Assembly: GCA_026418415.1 (NCBI GenBank)
Contig: JAOABK010000017.1
Location: 1-36,811 of the forward strand
DNA: 36,811 bases
Reading direction: 5' to 3'
Origin: Pseudomonadota bacterium
GTDB taxonomy: Bacteria > CALINM01
The translations under genes were made by a program, and so were the position numbers. A model generated the notes under the pieces. The model was not told the DNA's origin and searched no databases. It worked only from the letters and a program-made list of their open reading frames with translations. Below are positions 15,815-27,689 of the stretch, in pieces (within the stretch, counting starts at the first letter, position 1; every line of letters starts with the position of its first letter).

Positions 15815-17743
15815 GTGAGACAGAAAGGCACAAGATTTAGTGATGAGTTTCTTCAAAGAGAAACCGAAGAGTATTTAAAAGAACTTGCTTTGAAGGCAAG
15901 AGGAGCAATTCTGACAATGACAACTCTTGCTGGTTCTGGACATCCTGGTGGATCTATGTCTTCAATTGATGTTTATCTTTCACTTTATTATTTTCTGAAT
16001 ATTACTGGAGACATTAATAAAGAAGACAGAGATTTTGTTGTGGTAAGTCATGGACATACCTCTCCAGGTGTTTATTCTGCTCTTGGTGTTCTGGGTTATA
16101 TTGATTTAGATGAGTCAATAGCCTTATTTAGAAAGGCAGGTAGTCCATATGAGGGGCATGTGGAAAGGCATATTAATGGGGTTGAGTGGTCAACAGGTAA
16201 TTTAGGGCAAGGACTGTCAGCGGGATGTGGTTTTGCTCTTGTTTCAAAAATTAAAAAAATTAATAATTTTGTTTTTGTGGTAATGGGTGATGGTGAGCAA
16301 CAAAAGGGGCAGTTATCAGAAGCAAGAAGATTTGCAAAAAAGTATGAACTGAAGAATCTATTTGGAATAATTGATCTAAATCAGTTGCAAATTTCAGGAA
16401 AAATTTCTGATGTGATGAAACAAAATATAAGGGAAAATTATCTTTCCGATGGCTGGCTTGTTTATGAATGTGATGGCCATGACTATAAGGATTTGTATAA
16501 TTCCATAAAAAAGATGATAAAAAATGGTGGACCAGCAGTTTTATTGGCTAATACTGTTATGGGCAAAGGTGTTAGTTTTATGGAACACGTTAAGGACTAT
16601 CATGGGAAGGCTCTAACAAGGGAACAGTATGATAAGGCCATGATAGAATTGGGATTGGAAAATAAAATAGACTATTATGCTGAATTAAGGAGCAAAAAAG
16701 GGGAATATCATACATCTAATTTAAAATCACTTTATCCTTCTATAAAATTGCCAAAGTCGAAAGTTTATGATATAAATACAAAAATAGATAATAGATCGGC
16801 CTTTGGTGAAGCATTGCTTGATATAGCTAAAGAAAATAATAAGAGTCTTTATTTGCCCATTGCTGTTTTTGACTGCGATTTAGCCAGTTCAGTAAAAACC
16901 GACGGTTTTGCCAAGCATTTTTCAGAAAACTTTTTTCAATCTGGAATACAGGAACATAACACAGCAACAATTGCTGGCGCAGTTTCAGTAGAAGGCATTT
17001 TATCAGTTTTTGCTGATTTTGGAGTTTTTGGTATTGATGAAGTTTATAATCAGCAAAGACTAAACGATATTAATGGGACTAATCTAAAGGTTGTATGCAC
17101 CCATTTAGGTGTTGATGTTGGAGAAGATGGTAAAACTCATCAAGCGATAGATTATATTGGTCTTTTGAGAAATCTTTATAATTTTCATTGTATAATACCT
17201 GCTGATGCAAACCAGACTTACAAAGCAATTTTGTATAGTTTTTCAAGGCCGGGAAACTTTTTTATAGGTATGGGAAGATCAGTCACCCCAATTATTTCAA
17301 AGGAAGATGGAACTCCCTTTTTTGGTGAAGGCTATGAATTTGAATATGGAAAGGCTGATATTATTTCAGAAGGCGATGATGGAGTTATATTCTCATATGG
17401 AGTTATGCTTTACAGAGCGATTAAGATAAAAGAAATTTTATCTAATAAGGGGATTAACTTGATGGTTGTAAATGTTTCTTGTCCCAAAAAATTGGATGAT
17501 AAAGTTATGGAAAAAGCTAATAAAATAGGTAAAATAATAGTTTACGAAGATCATAATGTAAATACAGGTTTGGGTAGTATTATTGCTGATTATTGTATTG
17601 AGAAAGGTTATAATATAAAATTATTAAAATTAGGAATCGAGAATTATTGTTATTCTGGAAAACCTGATGATTTATTTGCTCTTATTGGATTAAGCCCTGA
17701 AGATGCAGCAGTAAGAATTGCAAGGTTTCTGGAGGAGAAGTAG
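15815..17743 (+). CDS. tkt: Transketolase (single-chain)
   Basis: TPP-dependent transfer of two-carbon units in the non-oxidative pentose phosphate route. The single 642-residue chain has an N-terminal TPP-binding domain (GSGHPGG near 45; GDGEQQKGQ from G158, closing with DLNQLQISG) and a pyrimidine-binding domain with the catalytic Glu in GIQEHNTATIAG (E380). The N-terminal half (GHTSPGVYSALGVLGY, STGNLGQGLS) resembles the N-subunit of two-part archaeal transketolases, so it looks like a fused form of that type. GTG 15815 is chosen because AAAGGGAG sits eight bases upstream; earlier in-frame starts would run into the divergent HD gene. Confidence 0.9.
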   Translation: MRQKGTRFSDEFLQRETEEYLKELALKARGAILTMTTLAGSGHPGGSMSSIDVYLSLYYFLNITGDINKEDRDFVVVSHGHTSPGVYSALGVLGYIDLDESIALFRKAGSPYEGHVERHINGVEWSTGNLGQGLSAGCGFALVSKIKKINNFVFVVMGDGEQQKGQLSEARRFAKKYELKNLFGIIDLNQLQISGKISDVMKQNIRENYLSDGWLVYECDGHDYKDLYNSIKKMIKNGGPAVLLANTVMGKGVSFMEHVKDYHGKALTREQYDKAMIELGLENKIDYYAELRSKKGEYHTSNLKSLYPSIKLPKSKVYDINTKIDNRSAFGEALLDIAKENNKSLYLPIAVFDCDLASSVKTDGFAKHFSENFFQSGIQEHNTATIAGAVSVEGILSVFADFGVFGIDEVYNQQRLNDINGTNLKVVCTHLGVDVGEDGKTHQAIDYIGLLRNLYNFHCIIPADANQTYKAILYSFSRPGNFFIGMGRSVTPIISKEDGTPFFGEGYEFEYGKADIISEGDDGVIFSYGVMLYRAIKIKEILSNKGINLMVVNVSCPKKLDDKVMEKANKIGKIIVYEDHNVNTGLGSIIADYCIEKGYNIKLLKLGIENYCYSGKPDDLFALIGLSPEDAAVRIARFLEEK

Positions 17744-17775
17744 CAGCATCAAAAAACATTTAAAAGGAGGGCTTT

Positions 17776-18009
17776 ATGGAATTAGTCAAAGAAGAGGCAT
17801 TGGTCAAGGTTTTACTCGAGAGCAATGAGGAGTTTAAAAAGCTTTATAATGAGCATCTTGAGCTGGAGAAAAAAATAGCAGAATTCGATAGCAAGCATTA
17901 TTTAACCCCAGAAGAGGAGATGGAAAGAAAAAGGCTTCAAAAAATAAAATTAGCAGGTAAAGATAGAATGTTTGAAATTATCAGGGAGTTCAAAAACAAA
18001 AACAATTAA
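17776..18009 (+). CDS. DUF465 (YdcH-like) small helical protein
   Basis: 77-residue charged helical hairpin: NEEFKKLYNEHLELEKKIAEFD, a short turn, then TPEEEMERKRLQKIKLAGKDRM. This is the DUF465/YdcH pattern, of unknown function. A perfect AGGAGG precedes the ATG. It sits between tkt and ilvD in the same direction and is probably co-transcribed. Confidence 0.82.
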   Translation: MELVKEEALVKVLLESNEEFKKLYNEHLELEKKIAEFDSKHYLTPEEEMERKRLQKIKLAGKDRMFEIIREFKNKNN

Positions 18010-18028
18010 TTAAATTAATGAGGTTTTT

Positions 18029-19684
18029 ATGATAAGTGATGATGTAAAAAAGGGGATTGAAAAATCTCCACACCGTGCTTTACTTATGGCCTGTGGTCTT
18101 CCGAGGACACAGATGGATAGGCCTTTTATAGGCATTGTTAGTAGTTTTACTGATTTAATCCCTGGGCATATAGGCATGAGAGATTTAGAAAGGTTCATTG
18201 AGAAGGGTATTCATACAGAGGGTGGTTATGCTTTTATATTTTGTGTTCCCGGTATTTGTGATGGTATAGCCATGGGGCATTCAGGTATGAGGTACTCTCT
18301 CCCTTCTCGAGAAGTTATTGCTGATATGATTGAGTGCGTAGTTTCGGCTCATAAATTAGACGGTCTTGTTTTTTTAACAAACTGTGACAAGATAACCCCA
18401 GGAATGTTAATGGCATCATTAAGGCTCAATATACCTTCTATTTTTGTAACTGCGGGTCCTATGCTTGCAGGTTATTATAAAGGTCAAAGACTTTCTTTAG
18501 TAAGTGGAACTTTTGAGGCAGTTGGAAGGTTTAAAAAGGGAGAGCTAAGCGAAGAGGAGTTTTATGGATATGAGGCTAATGCCTGCCCTGGGGCTGGTTC
18601 ATGTCAGGGTTTATATACTGCAAATACAATGGCTTGTATCACTGAGACCATTGGCATGTCGCTACCAGGTTGTGCAACCGCTCTTGCTGTATCGAGTAAA
18701 AAAAGGCATATTGCCTTTGAGAGCGGAAGGAGAATTGTGAATCTCGTTAGAGAAAATATAAAACCAAGGGATATTGTAACAGAGAATGCATTAAGGAATG
18801 CTATAAAAGTAGATGTTGCATTAGGTGGATCTTCAAATACAGTACTTCATTTAACCGCTATATCCCATGAAGCTAAAAGACCCATTGATATAGATTTGTT
18901 TGATGAAATTAGTAAGAAAACTCCCCATATTGTAAGTATGATTCCCGGTGGCAAGTATTATATGGAAGATTTGGATAGGGCTGGTGGAATTCCTGCTGTA
19001 TTAAATAGACTAAAAGATCTCTTGGATTCTTCGATTACTGTTTCTGGAAAGGATATCAAAGAGATAGCCAATGAGGGTGTTATATATGATGAGGATATAG
19101 TAAGACCTCTTTCAAATCCCTATCATAAAGAAGGTGGATTAGCGATTTTAAAGGGTAATCTGGCGCCTTTAGGGGCAGTAGTTAAACAATCTGCGGTAAG
19201 TAGTGAAATGCTTGTTTTTGAGGGTAAGGCAAGGGTATTCGAATGTGAAGAAGATGCTATGAATGCAATATTAAGTGGTAGTATAAAGGCAGGTGATGTT
19301 GTTGTTATAAGGAATGAAGGCCCAATTGGTGGCCCTGGTATGAGAGAGATGTTGTCACCAACTGCTGCTTTAATTGGCATGGGCCTTTCAAAATCTTGTG
19401 CTTTGATCACAGATGGTAGATTTTCTGGTGGTACACAAGGTCCCTGTATAGGCCACATATCACCAGAAGCAGTTGAAGGTGGATTAATAGGTCTTCTAAA
19501 GGATGGAGACGTAATTAGAATAAATATACCAGAAAGAAAGATTGAAGCTCTTTTAGCTGAAGAGGAGATTGAAAAAAGAAAAAAGAGTTATAAACCATTA
19601 AAGAAGGATTTAAAAGGATATTTAAGTAGATATGCCCAATTAGTTACCTCTGCATCAAAAGGGGCAATTTTAAGGGAGGAATAG
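18029..19684 (+). CDS. ilvD: Dihydroxy-acid dehydratase
   Basis: Iron-sulfur dehydratase making the 2-oxo acid precursors of valine, isoleucine and leucine. Length is 551. Cysteines expected to bind the cluster or Mg-carbamate region lie in [15 protein letters not shown] and [44 protein letters not shown] and [16 protein letters not shown] are also typical. It starts at ATG 18029 after TGAGG and shares its last base with the first base of ilvB. It opens the ilv run; I see no leader peptide or attenuator before it. Confidence 0.96.
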   Translation: MISDDVKKGIEKSPHRALLMACGLPRTQMDRPFIGIVSSFTDLIPGHIGMRDLERFIEKGIHTEGGYAFIFCVPGICDGIAMGHSGMRYSLPSREVIADMIECVVSAHKLDGLVFLTNCDKITPGMLMASLRLNIPSIFVTAGPMLAGYYKGQRLSLVSGTFEAVGRFKKGELSEEEFYGYEANACPGAGSCQGLYTANTMACITETIGMSLPGCATALAVSSKKRHIAFESGRRIVNLVRENIKPRDIVTENALRNAIKVDVALGGSSNTVLHLTAISHEAKRPIDIDLFDEISKKTPHIVSMIPGGKYYMEDLDRAGGIPAVLNRLKDLLDSSITVSGKDIKEIANEGVIYDEDIVRPLSNPYHKEGGLAILKGNLAPLGAVVKQSAVSSEMLVFEGKARVFECEEDAMNAILSGSIKAGDVVVIRNEGPIGGPGMREMLSPTAALIGMGLSKSCALITDGRFSGGTQGPCIGHISPEAVEGGLIGLLKDGDVIRINIPERKIEALLAEEEIEKRKKSYKPLKKDLKGYLSRYAQLVTSASKGAILREE

Positions 19685-21420
19685 TGAAATTAAGTGGTGC
19701 TGAAATTTTTGTAGAAACTTTAAAGAAAGAAGGTGTAAAGGTATTATTTGGCTACCCTGGTGGTGTTGTACTACCAATTTTTGATGTTCTTTATCATGAA
19801 AAGGAAATAAGGCTTATCTTGCCGAGGCATGAACAAGCAGCGGTTCACATGGCAGATGGTTATGCACGTTCAACAGGAAATGTTGGGGTAGCACTTGCAA
19901 CATCTGGTCCAGGAGCTACAAATACTGTTACAGGAATAGCAACTGCATTTATGGATTCAATACCTATAGTTGTTTTTACTGGACAGGTACCTACACCAAT
20001 GATTGGTGTAGATGCCTTTCAGGAAGCTGATATTGTTGGTATAACAAGGCCATGTACAAAATATAATTATTTAGTAAAAAATACAGCAGATCTACCATAC
20101 ATAATAAAAGAGGCTTTTTATATAGCTTCAAAGGGAAGGCCTGGACCAGTTTTAGTAGATTTGCCAAGGGATGTACTGGCTAACAAAGCAGATTTTGTAT
20201 ATCCTGAAACTGTCTCTTTGCGTAGCTATAATCCAACTTATATTGGCAATAGATGGCAGATTAAAAAAGCTGCAGATGCTATACTAAAGGCTAAGAAACC
20301 TGTTATTTATGCAGGTGGTGGTGTAATATCTTCCAATGCCAGTCAAGAATTAAAAGAGTTAGCTGAATTTACAGAGATCCCTGTTACATTAACTTTAATG
20401 GGGCTTGGTGGTTTTCCTGGTGATCATCCTTTGTTTTTGGGTATGCTTGGCATGCACGGAACTTATGCAGCAAACATGACAATTCATAATTCAGATCTAA
20501 TTATAGCAATTGGAGCAAGATTTGATGATAGAGTTACTGGTAGGGTAAAGGATTTTGCACCAAACGCAAAAATTATTCATATCGATATAGATCCAACTTC
20601 TATAAGAAAAAGTGTACATGTAGATATACCGATAGTTGGTGATGTAAGACTTGTGTTAATAGATTTGTTAAAAGAATTAAAGTCTATGAAAGAGACGAAT
20701 GAAGTCATTGAAGAAGCAAGAAAACACTGGGCGAAGCAGATTAAAGATTGGCAGAAGGAACATCCTCTTTGGTATGAATATGACGATGAGGTAATTAAAC
20801 CCCAATTTGTAATAGAGAAAATATTTGAAATAACAAAGGGCGACGCAATAATATCAACTGAGGTTGGTCAAAACCAGATGTGGACAGCTCAATTTTATAA
20901 ATTTTTAAAACCAAGGACTTGGCTCACTTCAGGTGGTCTGGGCACAATGGGTTATGGATTTCCTGCTGCATTGGGTGCTCAAGCGGCATTTCCTAATAAG
21001 CTTGTTTTTGACATTGCTGGGGACGGCAGTATACAGATGAATATACAGGAACTCGCAACTGCAGTTATTGAAAGATTAAATGTAAAAGTGGCAATTCTTA
21101 ACAATTCCTGTCTTGGTATGGTAAGACAATGGCAAGAGCTCTTCTACGGAGAAAGATATTCAGGTATTGATTTAGGCGAAGTCCCAGATTTTGTAAAAGT
21201 TGCAGAAGCCTATGGTGCGGTGGGATTCAAAGCGGTAAAACCAAGTGAGGTAGAACCTGTTATAAAAGAGGCGATAAAAATTAAAAAACCTGTATTGATG
21301 GATTTTAGAATAGATAGAATGGAAAAGGTTTTCCCAATGGTTCCAGCGGGTGCTGCAATCCATGAGATGATTTTTCTGGAGAAAAAGAAAAAAACTGAAA
21401 AGATGAAAGTAGTTAGGTAA
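19684..21420 (+). CDS. ilvB: Acetolactate synthase, large (catalytic) subunit
   Basis: TPP- and FAD-dependent enzyme condensing pyruvate with pyruvate or 2-oxobutyrate. It has the FGYPGG start, catalytic Glu50 in [17 protein letters not shown], the central FAD domain, and the TPP motif [14 protein letters not shown] ... ILNN near residues 440-468. At 578 residues it has the usual length. The start is GTG 19684, overlapping the ilvD stop by one base, with GGGAGG just upstream. It pairs with the adjacent ilvN. Confidence 0.96.
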   Translation: MKLSGAEIFVETLKKEGVKVLFGYPGGVVLPIFDVLYHEKEIRLILPRHEQAAVHMADGYARSTGNVGVALATSGPGATNTVTGIATAFMDSIPIVVFTGQVPTPMIGVDAFQEADIVGITRPCTKYNYLVKNTADLPYIIKEAFYIASKGRPGPVLVDLPRDVLANKADFVYPETVSLRSYNPTYIGNRWQIKKAADAILKAKKPVIYAGGGVISSNASQELKELAEFTEIPVTLTLMGLGGFPGDHPLFLGMLGMHGTYAANMTIHNSDLIIAIGARFDDRVTGRVKDFAPNAKIIHIDIDPTSIRKSVHVDIPIVGDVRLVLIDLLKELKSMKETNEVIEEARKHWAKQIKDWQKEHPLWYEYDDEVIKPQFVIEKIFEITKGDAIISTEVGQNQMWTAQFYKFLKPRTWLTSGGLGTMGYGFPAALGAQAAFPNKLVFDIAGDGSIQMNIQELATAVIERLNVKVAILNNSCLGMVRQWQELFYGERYSGIDLGEVPDFVKVAEAYGAVGFKAVKPSEVEPVIKEAIKIKKPVLMDFRIDRMEKVFPMVPAGAAIHEMIFLEKKKKTEKMKVVR

Positions 21421-21429
21421 GGAGAATAT

Positions 21430-21915
21430 ATGACCCACATTTTATCATTGCTTGTGGAAAACAAGTTTGGAGTTTTATCAAGGGTTGCTGGGCTTTTTAG
21501 TGGTAGAGGTTTTAATATTGAGGCACTCTCTGTAGCGCCAACTCAGGATCCCTCGGTATCTCAAATGACAATAGTAACCAGTGGTGATGATAGGGTAATT
21601 GAGCAGATAACGAAACAACTAAATAAGATGATTGATATAATAAAGGTTAGTGATTTCAGTGATAAGGACTATGTATTAAGAGAAGTAGCTTTAATAAAGG
21701 TTTCGGCTAAAGGTGCAGATAGAGAGGAAGCACTGAGGATTGCAACCATATTTAGAGCAAAGGTTGTAGATTCAAGTCCAACAACCTACACAATAGAAGT
21801 TACAGGTGATGATAAAAAAATAGAAGCCATAGTTAATCTTTTAAGGCCTTTAGGCATAAAAGAGCTTGTTAGAAGTGGTCCAATTGCAATTTTGAGAGAA
21901 GATAAAAATAAATAA
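21430..21915 (+). CDS. ilvN: Acetolactate synthase, small (regulatory) subunit
   Basis: Regulatory subunit that gives valine feedback control. The N-terminal ACT domain is clear (HILSLLVENKFGVLSRVAGL, FSGRGFNIEALSVAPT), followed by the C-terminal ferredoxin-like domain (EVALIKVSAK ... EVTGDDKKIEAI). 161 residues, as expected. Strong ribosome site AAGGAG. Confidence 0.96.
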   Translation: MTHILSLLVENKFGVLSRVAGLFSGRGFNIEALSVAPTQDPSVSQMTIVTSGDDRVIEQITKQLNKMIDIIKVSDFSDKDYVLREVALIKVSAKGADREEALRIATIFRAKVVDSSPTTYTIEVTGDDKKIEAIVNLLRPLGIKELVRSGPIAILREDKNK

Positions 21916-21931
21916 AAGGAGGAGATTTTAG

Positions 21932-22942
<1,011 letters not shown>

Positions 22943-22945
22943 TTC

Positions 22946-23593
22946 ATGGCTGTAAAATGGGAAAATGCAATAATTGCACCTGAAGGGTTAAAACTATCTA
23001 TCATATTTTTTCTTGTTGCACTAATAAGTTTTATTGGTGGTTATTATATAATTTCAGGTGCAGTTTTTTTACTTTTTTTATTTAATTTATTTTTTTTCCG
23101 TAATCCTAAAAGGATACCACCTGAAGGACCTTATATAGTTGCACCAGCCGATGGAGAGGTTATTCTTATAAAGAGTATTTATGAGGATAGATTTTTTAAA
23201 GGAGAGGTAAATTTAGTAAGCATTTTTATGTCTGTTTTTAATGTTCATATTAATCGAGCGCCCTATGATGGGAGGATTATAGATTTTAAACATTTTGATG
23301 GCAAGTTTTTTTCAGCAAATTTAGACAACGCCTTTGAAGAGAATGAAAGAAACTTCGTATTTATTGAAACCCCCGAGGGTAAAAAAATATTATATTCGCA
23401 GGTTGCTGGTCTTATTGCAAGAAGGATAATTAGTGAGGTAAGAGTAGGGGATTATATTAGAAAGGGGAATATTGTTGGGCTTATATGTTATGGCTCTCGT
23501 GTAGATATTTTTCTTCCTAAAGAAATTAGATTAAAGGTAAAATTAAAGGATAAAACAAAGGCAGGAGAAACCATAATAGGAGTAATTGAATAA
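22946..23593 (+). CDS. psd: Phosphatidylserine decarboxylase, short form, proenzyme
   Basis: Makes phosphatidylethanolamine. This is the short 215-residue form with two N-terminal membrane spans (about 16-50), APADGEVILI, SIFMSVFNVHINRAP, and the self-cleavage Gly-Ser in CYGSRVDIF (S184), which gives the pyruvoyl group. Only three bases separate it from ilvC, without a strong ribosome site, so its translation is probably coupled. It overlaps pssA by one base. Confidence 0.95.
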   Translation: MAVKWENAIIAPEGLKLSIIFFLVALISFIGGYYIISGAVFLLFLFNLFFFRNPKRIPPEGPYIVAPADGEVILIKSIYEDRFFKGEVNLVSIFMSVFNVHINRAPYDGRIIDFKHFDGKFFSANLDNAFEENERNFVFIETPEGKKILYSQVAGLIARRIISEVRVGDYIRKGNIVGLICYGSRVDIFLPKEIRLKVKLKDKTKAGETIIGVIE

Positions 23594-24345
23594 TGCCAGA
23601 TGAAAATGATAAGTATCCAAAGGATAGTGTTAAAAAGGGAGTTTATATTTTCCCAAATTTATTAACTTCTGCAAGTCTATTTTCTGGTTTCTTTGGGATG
23701 ATTTCAGTCTGGAATGGCAATTTTAAGCTATCTGCCTATCTTATAATTCTCTCTGCAATATTTGATATGTTAGATGGTAGGGTAGCGAGAATGACAGGTG
23801 CAGTATCAAGGTTTGGGGTAGAGTATGACTCAATAGCTGATGTGGTTGCTTTCGGTGCAGCACCTGCATTTCTTGTTTATGTTTGGGCTCTTGAGCCTTA
23901 TGGCAGATTTGGGATAATAGTATCCTTTTTGTATCTGGTTTGTGGTGCTCTTAGGCTTGCAAGATTTAATGTACAGGTAAATACAGTTGAAAGCAGAAAA
24001 TTCAATGGTTTACCAATACCAGGTGCTGCGATGGTTATTGCTTCTGTAGTTTTATTTTATTATGAATTAGGTGGTGAAGGTAAAACCTTAAAAGAGTTTT
24101 TAATTCTAACCCTTGTTATAGCTCTTGCTTTTTTGATGATTAGCAATATTAAATATCACAGTTTTAAGGATTTAGATCCTATTAAAAGAAAGCCCTTTTC
24201 AGTGCTTGCAATAGTAATACTCGCATTAATATTAATAGTGGCGCATCATGAATTGTTTTTCTTTATTATCTTTTTTGGCTATTCAATGTCAGGTCCTGCA
24301 ATGTATTTGTATGACCGATATAAGCAAAAAAGGGGAGGTAAATAA
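23593..24345 (+). CDS. pssA: CDP-diacylglycerol-serine O-phosphatidyltransferase
   Basis: Integral membrane enzyme making phosphatidylserine, the substrate of Psd. It carries the CDP-alcohol phosphotransferase signature DG-x2-AR-x8-G-x3-D-x3-D (from DGRVARMTG to YDSIAD, about 63-85) and about seven membrane spans in 250 residues. The pair psd-pssA inserted among branched-chain amino acid genes is a conserved arrangement in several anaerobic Gram-negative lineages. It overlaps both neighbours by one base. Confidence 0.95.
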   Translation: MPDENDKYPKDSVKKGVYIFPNLLTSASLFSGFFGMISVWNGNFKLSAYLIILSAIFDMLDGRVARMTGAVSRFGVEYDSIADVVAFGAAPAFLVYVWALEPYGRFGIIVSFLYLVCGALRLARFNVQVNTVESRKFNGLPIPGAAMVIASVVLFYYELGGEGKTLKEFLILTLVIALAFLMISNIKYHSFKDLDPIKRKPFSVLAIVILALILIVAHHELFFFIIFFGYSMSGPAMYLYDRYKQKRGGK

Positions 24346-25880
24346 TGGAATATGTAAAGATTTTTGATACCACACTTAGAGATGGTGAACAAGCACCGGG
24401 TGCCACTATGAACATAGATGAAAAAGTAAGAATTGCTCTTCAGTTGGAAAAGTTAGGGGTAGATATAATAGAGGCTGGCTTTCCAGCTGCATCAGATGGA
24501 GACTTTGAAGCAGTAAGAATGGTTGCAAAGAATATAACTAAATCAGAAGTTGCTGGTCTTGCAAGAGCTACAGAGTCAGATATTGAAAGGGCCTGGGAAG
24601 CAATAAAGTATGCAAACAAACCAAGAATACACACATTCCTTGCTACATCTGATATTCATTTAAAGTATAAATTGAAGATTGATAGAGAAGAAGCCTTAAA
24701 AAGAGCGGTTCATGCAGTTAAATTTGCTAAGAAATTTACTGACAATGTAGAGTTTTCTGCTGAGGATGCCTGTAGGACTGATATAAATTTCCTCTGTAAA
24801 GTGGTTGAAGCGGTAATAGAGGCGGGTGCAACGACTGTGAATATACCAGATACTGTAGGATATATAACCCCTCTTGAATTTTACAATATTATAACAACGA
24901 TTAAGAAAAAGGTGAAAAATATTGATAAAGCTGTTATAAGTGTCCATTGTCATAATGATTTAGGTCTTGCTACTGCAAACTCACTTTCTGCCCTTCTTGC
25001 AGGAGCAAGGCAAGTGGAGTGCACAATAAACGGTATTGGAGAAAGGGCTGGAAATGCGGCGATGGAAGAGATTGTAATGGCTCTTAAAACAAGAAAAGAT
25101 GTTTATAATTTAGCAACAAAAATAAATACAAAGCATATTTACAGGACCAGTAAGCTGGTATCTCAAATAACAGGAATGATGGTCCAGCCGAATAAAGCAA
25201 TTGTTGGTGCTAATGCTTTTGCTCATGAATCGGGTATCCATCAGGATGGTGTTCTCAAGGAAAGGCTTACCTACGAAATTATGACCCCAGAATCTGTTGG
25301 TATTCCCCAAAGCATTCTTGTTCTCGGTAAACTTTCAGGAAGGCATGCATTTAAAAAGCGTTTAGAAGAGATGGGCTACAATCTTAATGAAGAGCAGTTG
25401 AACAAAGCTTTTAAACGTTTCAAAGAGCTTTGCGATCAAAAGAAATATTTATATGACGAAGATATTGATGCAATAATTTCTGAAGAGATACTAAAAATAC
25501 CAGAGAAATATAAATTTATCTATCTCAATGTCGTTTCGGGCAATAGAACCATGCCTTGTGCCACTGTTGAGATAGGCGTGGATGGCAAAATAATAAAAGA
25601 AGCTTCCTTTGGTAATGGTCCAGTTGACGCAGTATTTAACACGATTAAAAAAATCATAAAAACTAAGAGTAAGCTTTTGAGCTTCGTTATAAGTGCAATC
25701 ACAATGGGTACAGATGCTCAAGGTGAAGTAACAGTGAAATTAGAAGAAGGAGGAAGGCAGGTTGTAGGAAAAGGTGTAGATCCCGATGTTCTTGTTGCAA
25801 GTGCAAAAGCTTATATAAATGCATTAAATAGGCTCTATTTCAAGAAAGAAGCAAGTTCAATGAAAGAAACGCTTCCATAA
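24345..25880 (+). CDS. leuA: 2-Isopropylmalate synthase
   Basis: First committed step of leucine synthesis, joining acetyl-CoA and 2-oxoisovalerate. The catalytic barrel begins [16 protein letters not shown] and carries [14 protein letters not shown] with the metal-binding histidines and [14 protein letters not shown]. The C-terminal LeuA regulatory domain (about 390-495; [17 protein letters not shown]) indicates leucine feedback and separates it from homocitrate synthase. 511 residues. The ATG shares one base with the pssA stop. Confidence 0.95.
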   Translation: MEYVKIFDTTLRDGEQAPGATMNIDEKVRIALQLEKLGVDIIEAGFPAASDGDFEAVRMVAKNITKSEVAGLARATESDIERAWEAIKYANKPRIHTFLATSDIHLKYKLKIDREEALKRAVHAVKFAKKFTDNVEFSAEDACRTDINFLCKVVEAVIEAGATTVNIPDTVGYITPLEFYNIITTIKKKVKNIDKAVISVHCHNDLGLATANSLSALLAGARQVECTINGIGERAGNAAMEEIVMALKTRKDVYNLATKINTKHIYRTSKLVSQITGMMVQPNKAIVGANAFAHESGIHQDGVLKERLTYEIMTPESVGIPQSILVLGKLSGRHAFKKRLEEMGYNLNEEQLNKAFKRFKELCDQKKYLYDEDIDAIISEEILKIPEKYKFIYLNVVSGNRTMPCATVEIGVDGKIIKEASFGNGPVDAVFNTIKKIIKTKSKLLSFVISAITMGTDAQGEVTVKLEEGGRQVVGKGVDPDVLVASAKAYINALNRLYFKKEASSMKETLP

Positions 25881-25904
25881 AATTAGATAAAAGGAGTTTT
25901 GGAT

Positions 25905-27182
25905 ATGGGGATGACAATAACGGAAAAAATTCTTGCTGACCATTGTGGCAAAAAAGAGGTTAGCCCTGGTGAGCTCATTATGGCTAAAGTAGATTTAGTT
26001 CTTGCAAATGATGTAACAGCACCTATTGCAATCAAAGAGTTTGAAAAAACTGGTGCAAAAGATGTATTTGATAAGACTAAAATTGCTCTTGTTCCTGACC
26101 ATTTTACACCGAATAAAGATATAAACTCAGCCGAACAGGCAAAGCTTGTACGTGATTTTGCTAAAAAATATGGAATAGTTAATTATTTTGAGATTGGCGA
26201 GATGGGAATTGAGCATGCCCTTTTACCAGAGAAAGGGCTGGTAGTGCCAGGTGATTTGGTTATAGGTGCGGATAGCCATACCTGTACCTATGGTGCTCTT
26301 GGAGCTTTTGCAACAGGTGTAGGAAGCACCGATGTTGCTGCATGTTTTTTGACTGGACAGGCTTGGTTTAAGGTTCCTGAAAGTATTAAGTTTATAGTTT
26401 ATGGCAAAAGAAAAAGCTTTGTTTATGGCAAGGATATAATTCTATATATAATTGGTAAAATTGGGGTTGATGGTGCTCTTTACAAAGCAATGGAGTTTGA
26501 GGGTGAGGGGATTTCGGAACTTTCAATGGACAGTAGATTTTCAATTACCAATATGGCAATAGAAGCAGGTGGAAAAAGCGGCATAATTGCACCTGATGAT
26601 AAGACTATTGAGTTTGTTAAAACAAGGGCAAAAAGGGAATGGAAAATCTATTATAGTGACAAAGATGCAAAATATTCAGAGATTTATGAGATAAATTTAT
26701 CAGATGTTGAACCGCAGGTTGCATTTCCCCATCTGCCAGAAAATACCAAACCTGTATCTGAATCAACAAATGTAAAGATAGATCAGGTTGTAATAGGCTC
26801 ATGCACGAATGGACGAATGGAAGATATGCGTATAACAGCCAAAATCTTGAGGGGAAAAAAGGTTGCTCCCTATGTAAGACTTATAATTATCCCCGCTACC
26901 CAAGAAATATATAAAAATTGTATTAAAGAGGGTTTGGTTGATATTTTTATTGACGCTGGTGCGGTAGTATCGACCCCCACTTGTGGTCCCTGTTTAGGTG
27001 GGCATATGGGCATACTTGCGAAGGGAGAAAAGGCAATTGCAACTACCAATAGAAACTTTGTTGGTAGAATGGGTCATCCAGAAAGTGAAGTTTATCTATC
27101 CAATCCAGCTGTTGCTGCTGCTTCAGCTGTTTTAGGAAGGATTGGTTCTCCAGAAGAACTTGGCATCAAAGAATCGGAATAG
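25905..27182 (+). CDS. leuC: 3-Isopropylmalate dehydratase, large subunit
   Basis: [4Fe-4S] aconitase-family subunit, 425 residues, the shorter archaeal/thermophile type (HacA/LeuC group). Cluster cysteines are in [13 protein letters not shown] and [36 protein letters not shown] and [13 protein letters not shown] are also typical. ATG 25905 is preferred because AAGGAG lies eight bases upstream; TTG 25899 and ATG 25911 are alternatives. By sequence alone, homoaconitase or citramalate-pathway use cannot be excluded, but the leu context is strong. Confidence 0.93.
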   Translation: MGMTITEKILADHCGKKEVSPGELIMAKVDLVLANDVTAPIAIKEFEKTGAKDVFDKTKIALVPDHFTPNKDINSAEQAKLVRDFAKKYGIVNYFEIGEMGIEHALLPEKGLVVPGDLVIGADSHTCTYGALGAFATGVGSTDVAACFLTGQAWFKVPESIKFIVYGKRKSFVYGKDIILYIIGKIGVDGALYKAMEFEGEGISELSMDSRFSITNMAIEAGGKSGIIAPDDKTIEFVKTRAKREWKIYYSDKDAKYSEIYEINLSDVEPQVAFPHLPENTKPVSESTNVKIDQVVIGSCTNGRMEDMRITAKILRGKKVAPYVRLIIIPATQEIYKNCIKEGLVDIFIDAGAVVSTPTCGPCLGGHMGILAKGEKAIATTNRNFVGRMGHPESEVYLSNPAVAAASAVLGRIGSPEELGIKESE

Positions 27183-27194
27183 CAGGAGGAAAAA

Positions 27195-27686
27195 ATGATT
27201 TTAAAAGGTAAAGCATGGAAATATGGTGATGACATAAATACTGATTTGATAATACCTGCAAGATATTTAAATACTTCAGATCCCTTAGAATTAGCCAAGC
27301 ACTGCATGGAAGATGAAGACCCAGATTTTCCCAAAAAGGTCTCAAAGGGTGATTTTATTGTTGCAGGTAAGAATTTTGGATGTGGAAGTAGTAGAGAACA
27401 TGCTCCAATATCCATTAAGGCTACCGGGGTATCTGCGGTTATTGCAAAAAGTTTTGCAAGGATATTTTATAGAAATGCCTTTAATATGGGGCTTTTGATA
27501 CTTGAATGTGCAGAGGCAGATGATATTTCAACTGGTGATGAGTTAGAAGTGGATACAGAAAAGGGGTTGATAAAAAATCTCACTAAAAATAAAAGCTATC
27601 AGATAAAGCCAATACCTCCTTTCATGGAAGAGTTGCTTTCAGCGGGTGGGCTAATGGAGTACGTTTTAAAAAAAAGGGAGAGCTAA
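27195..27686 (+). CDS. leuD: 3-Isopropylmalate dehydratase, small subunit
   Basis: Swivelling subunit of 163 residues that completes the LeuC active site. Motifs: [49 protein letters not shown]. The length and motifs match the short archaeal-type LeuD that partners the short LeuC. A strong ribosome site (AGGAGG) precedes the ATG. leuB, which often follows, is not here. Confidence 0.94.
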   Translation: MILKGKAWKYGDDINTDLIIPARYLNTSDPLELAKHCMEDEDPDFPKKVSKGDFIVAGKNFGCGSSREHAPISIKATGVSAVIAKSFARIFYRNAFNMGLLILECAEADDISTGDELEVDTEKGLIKNLTKNKSYQIKPIPPFMEELLSAGGLMEYVLKKRES

Positions 27687-27689
27687 ATT

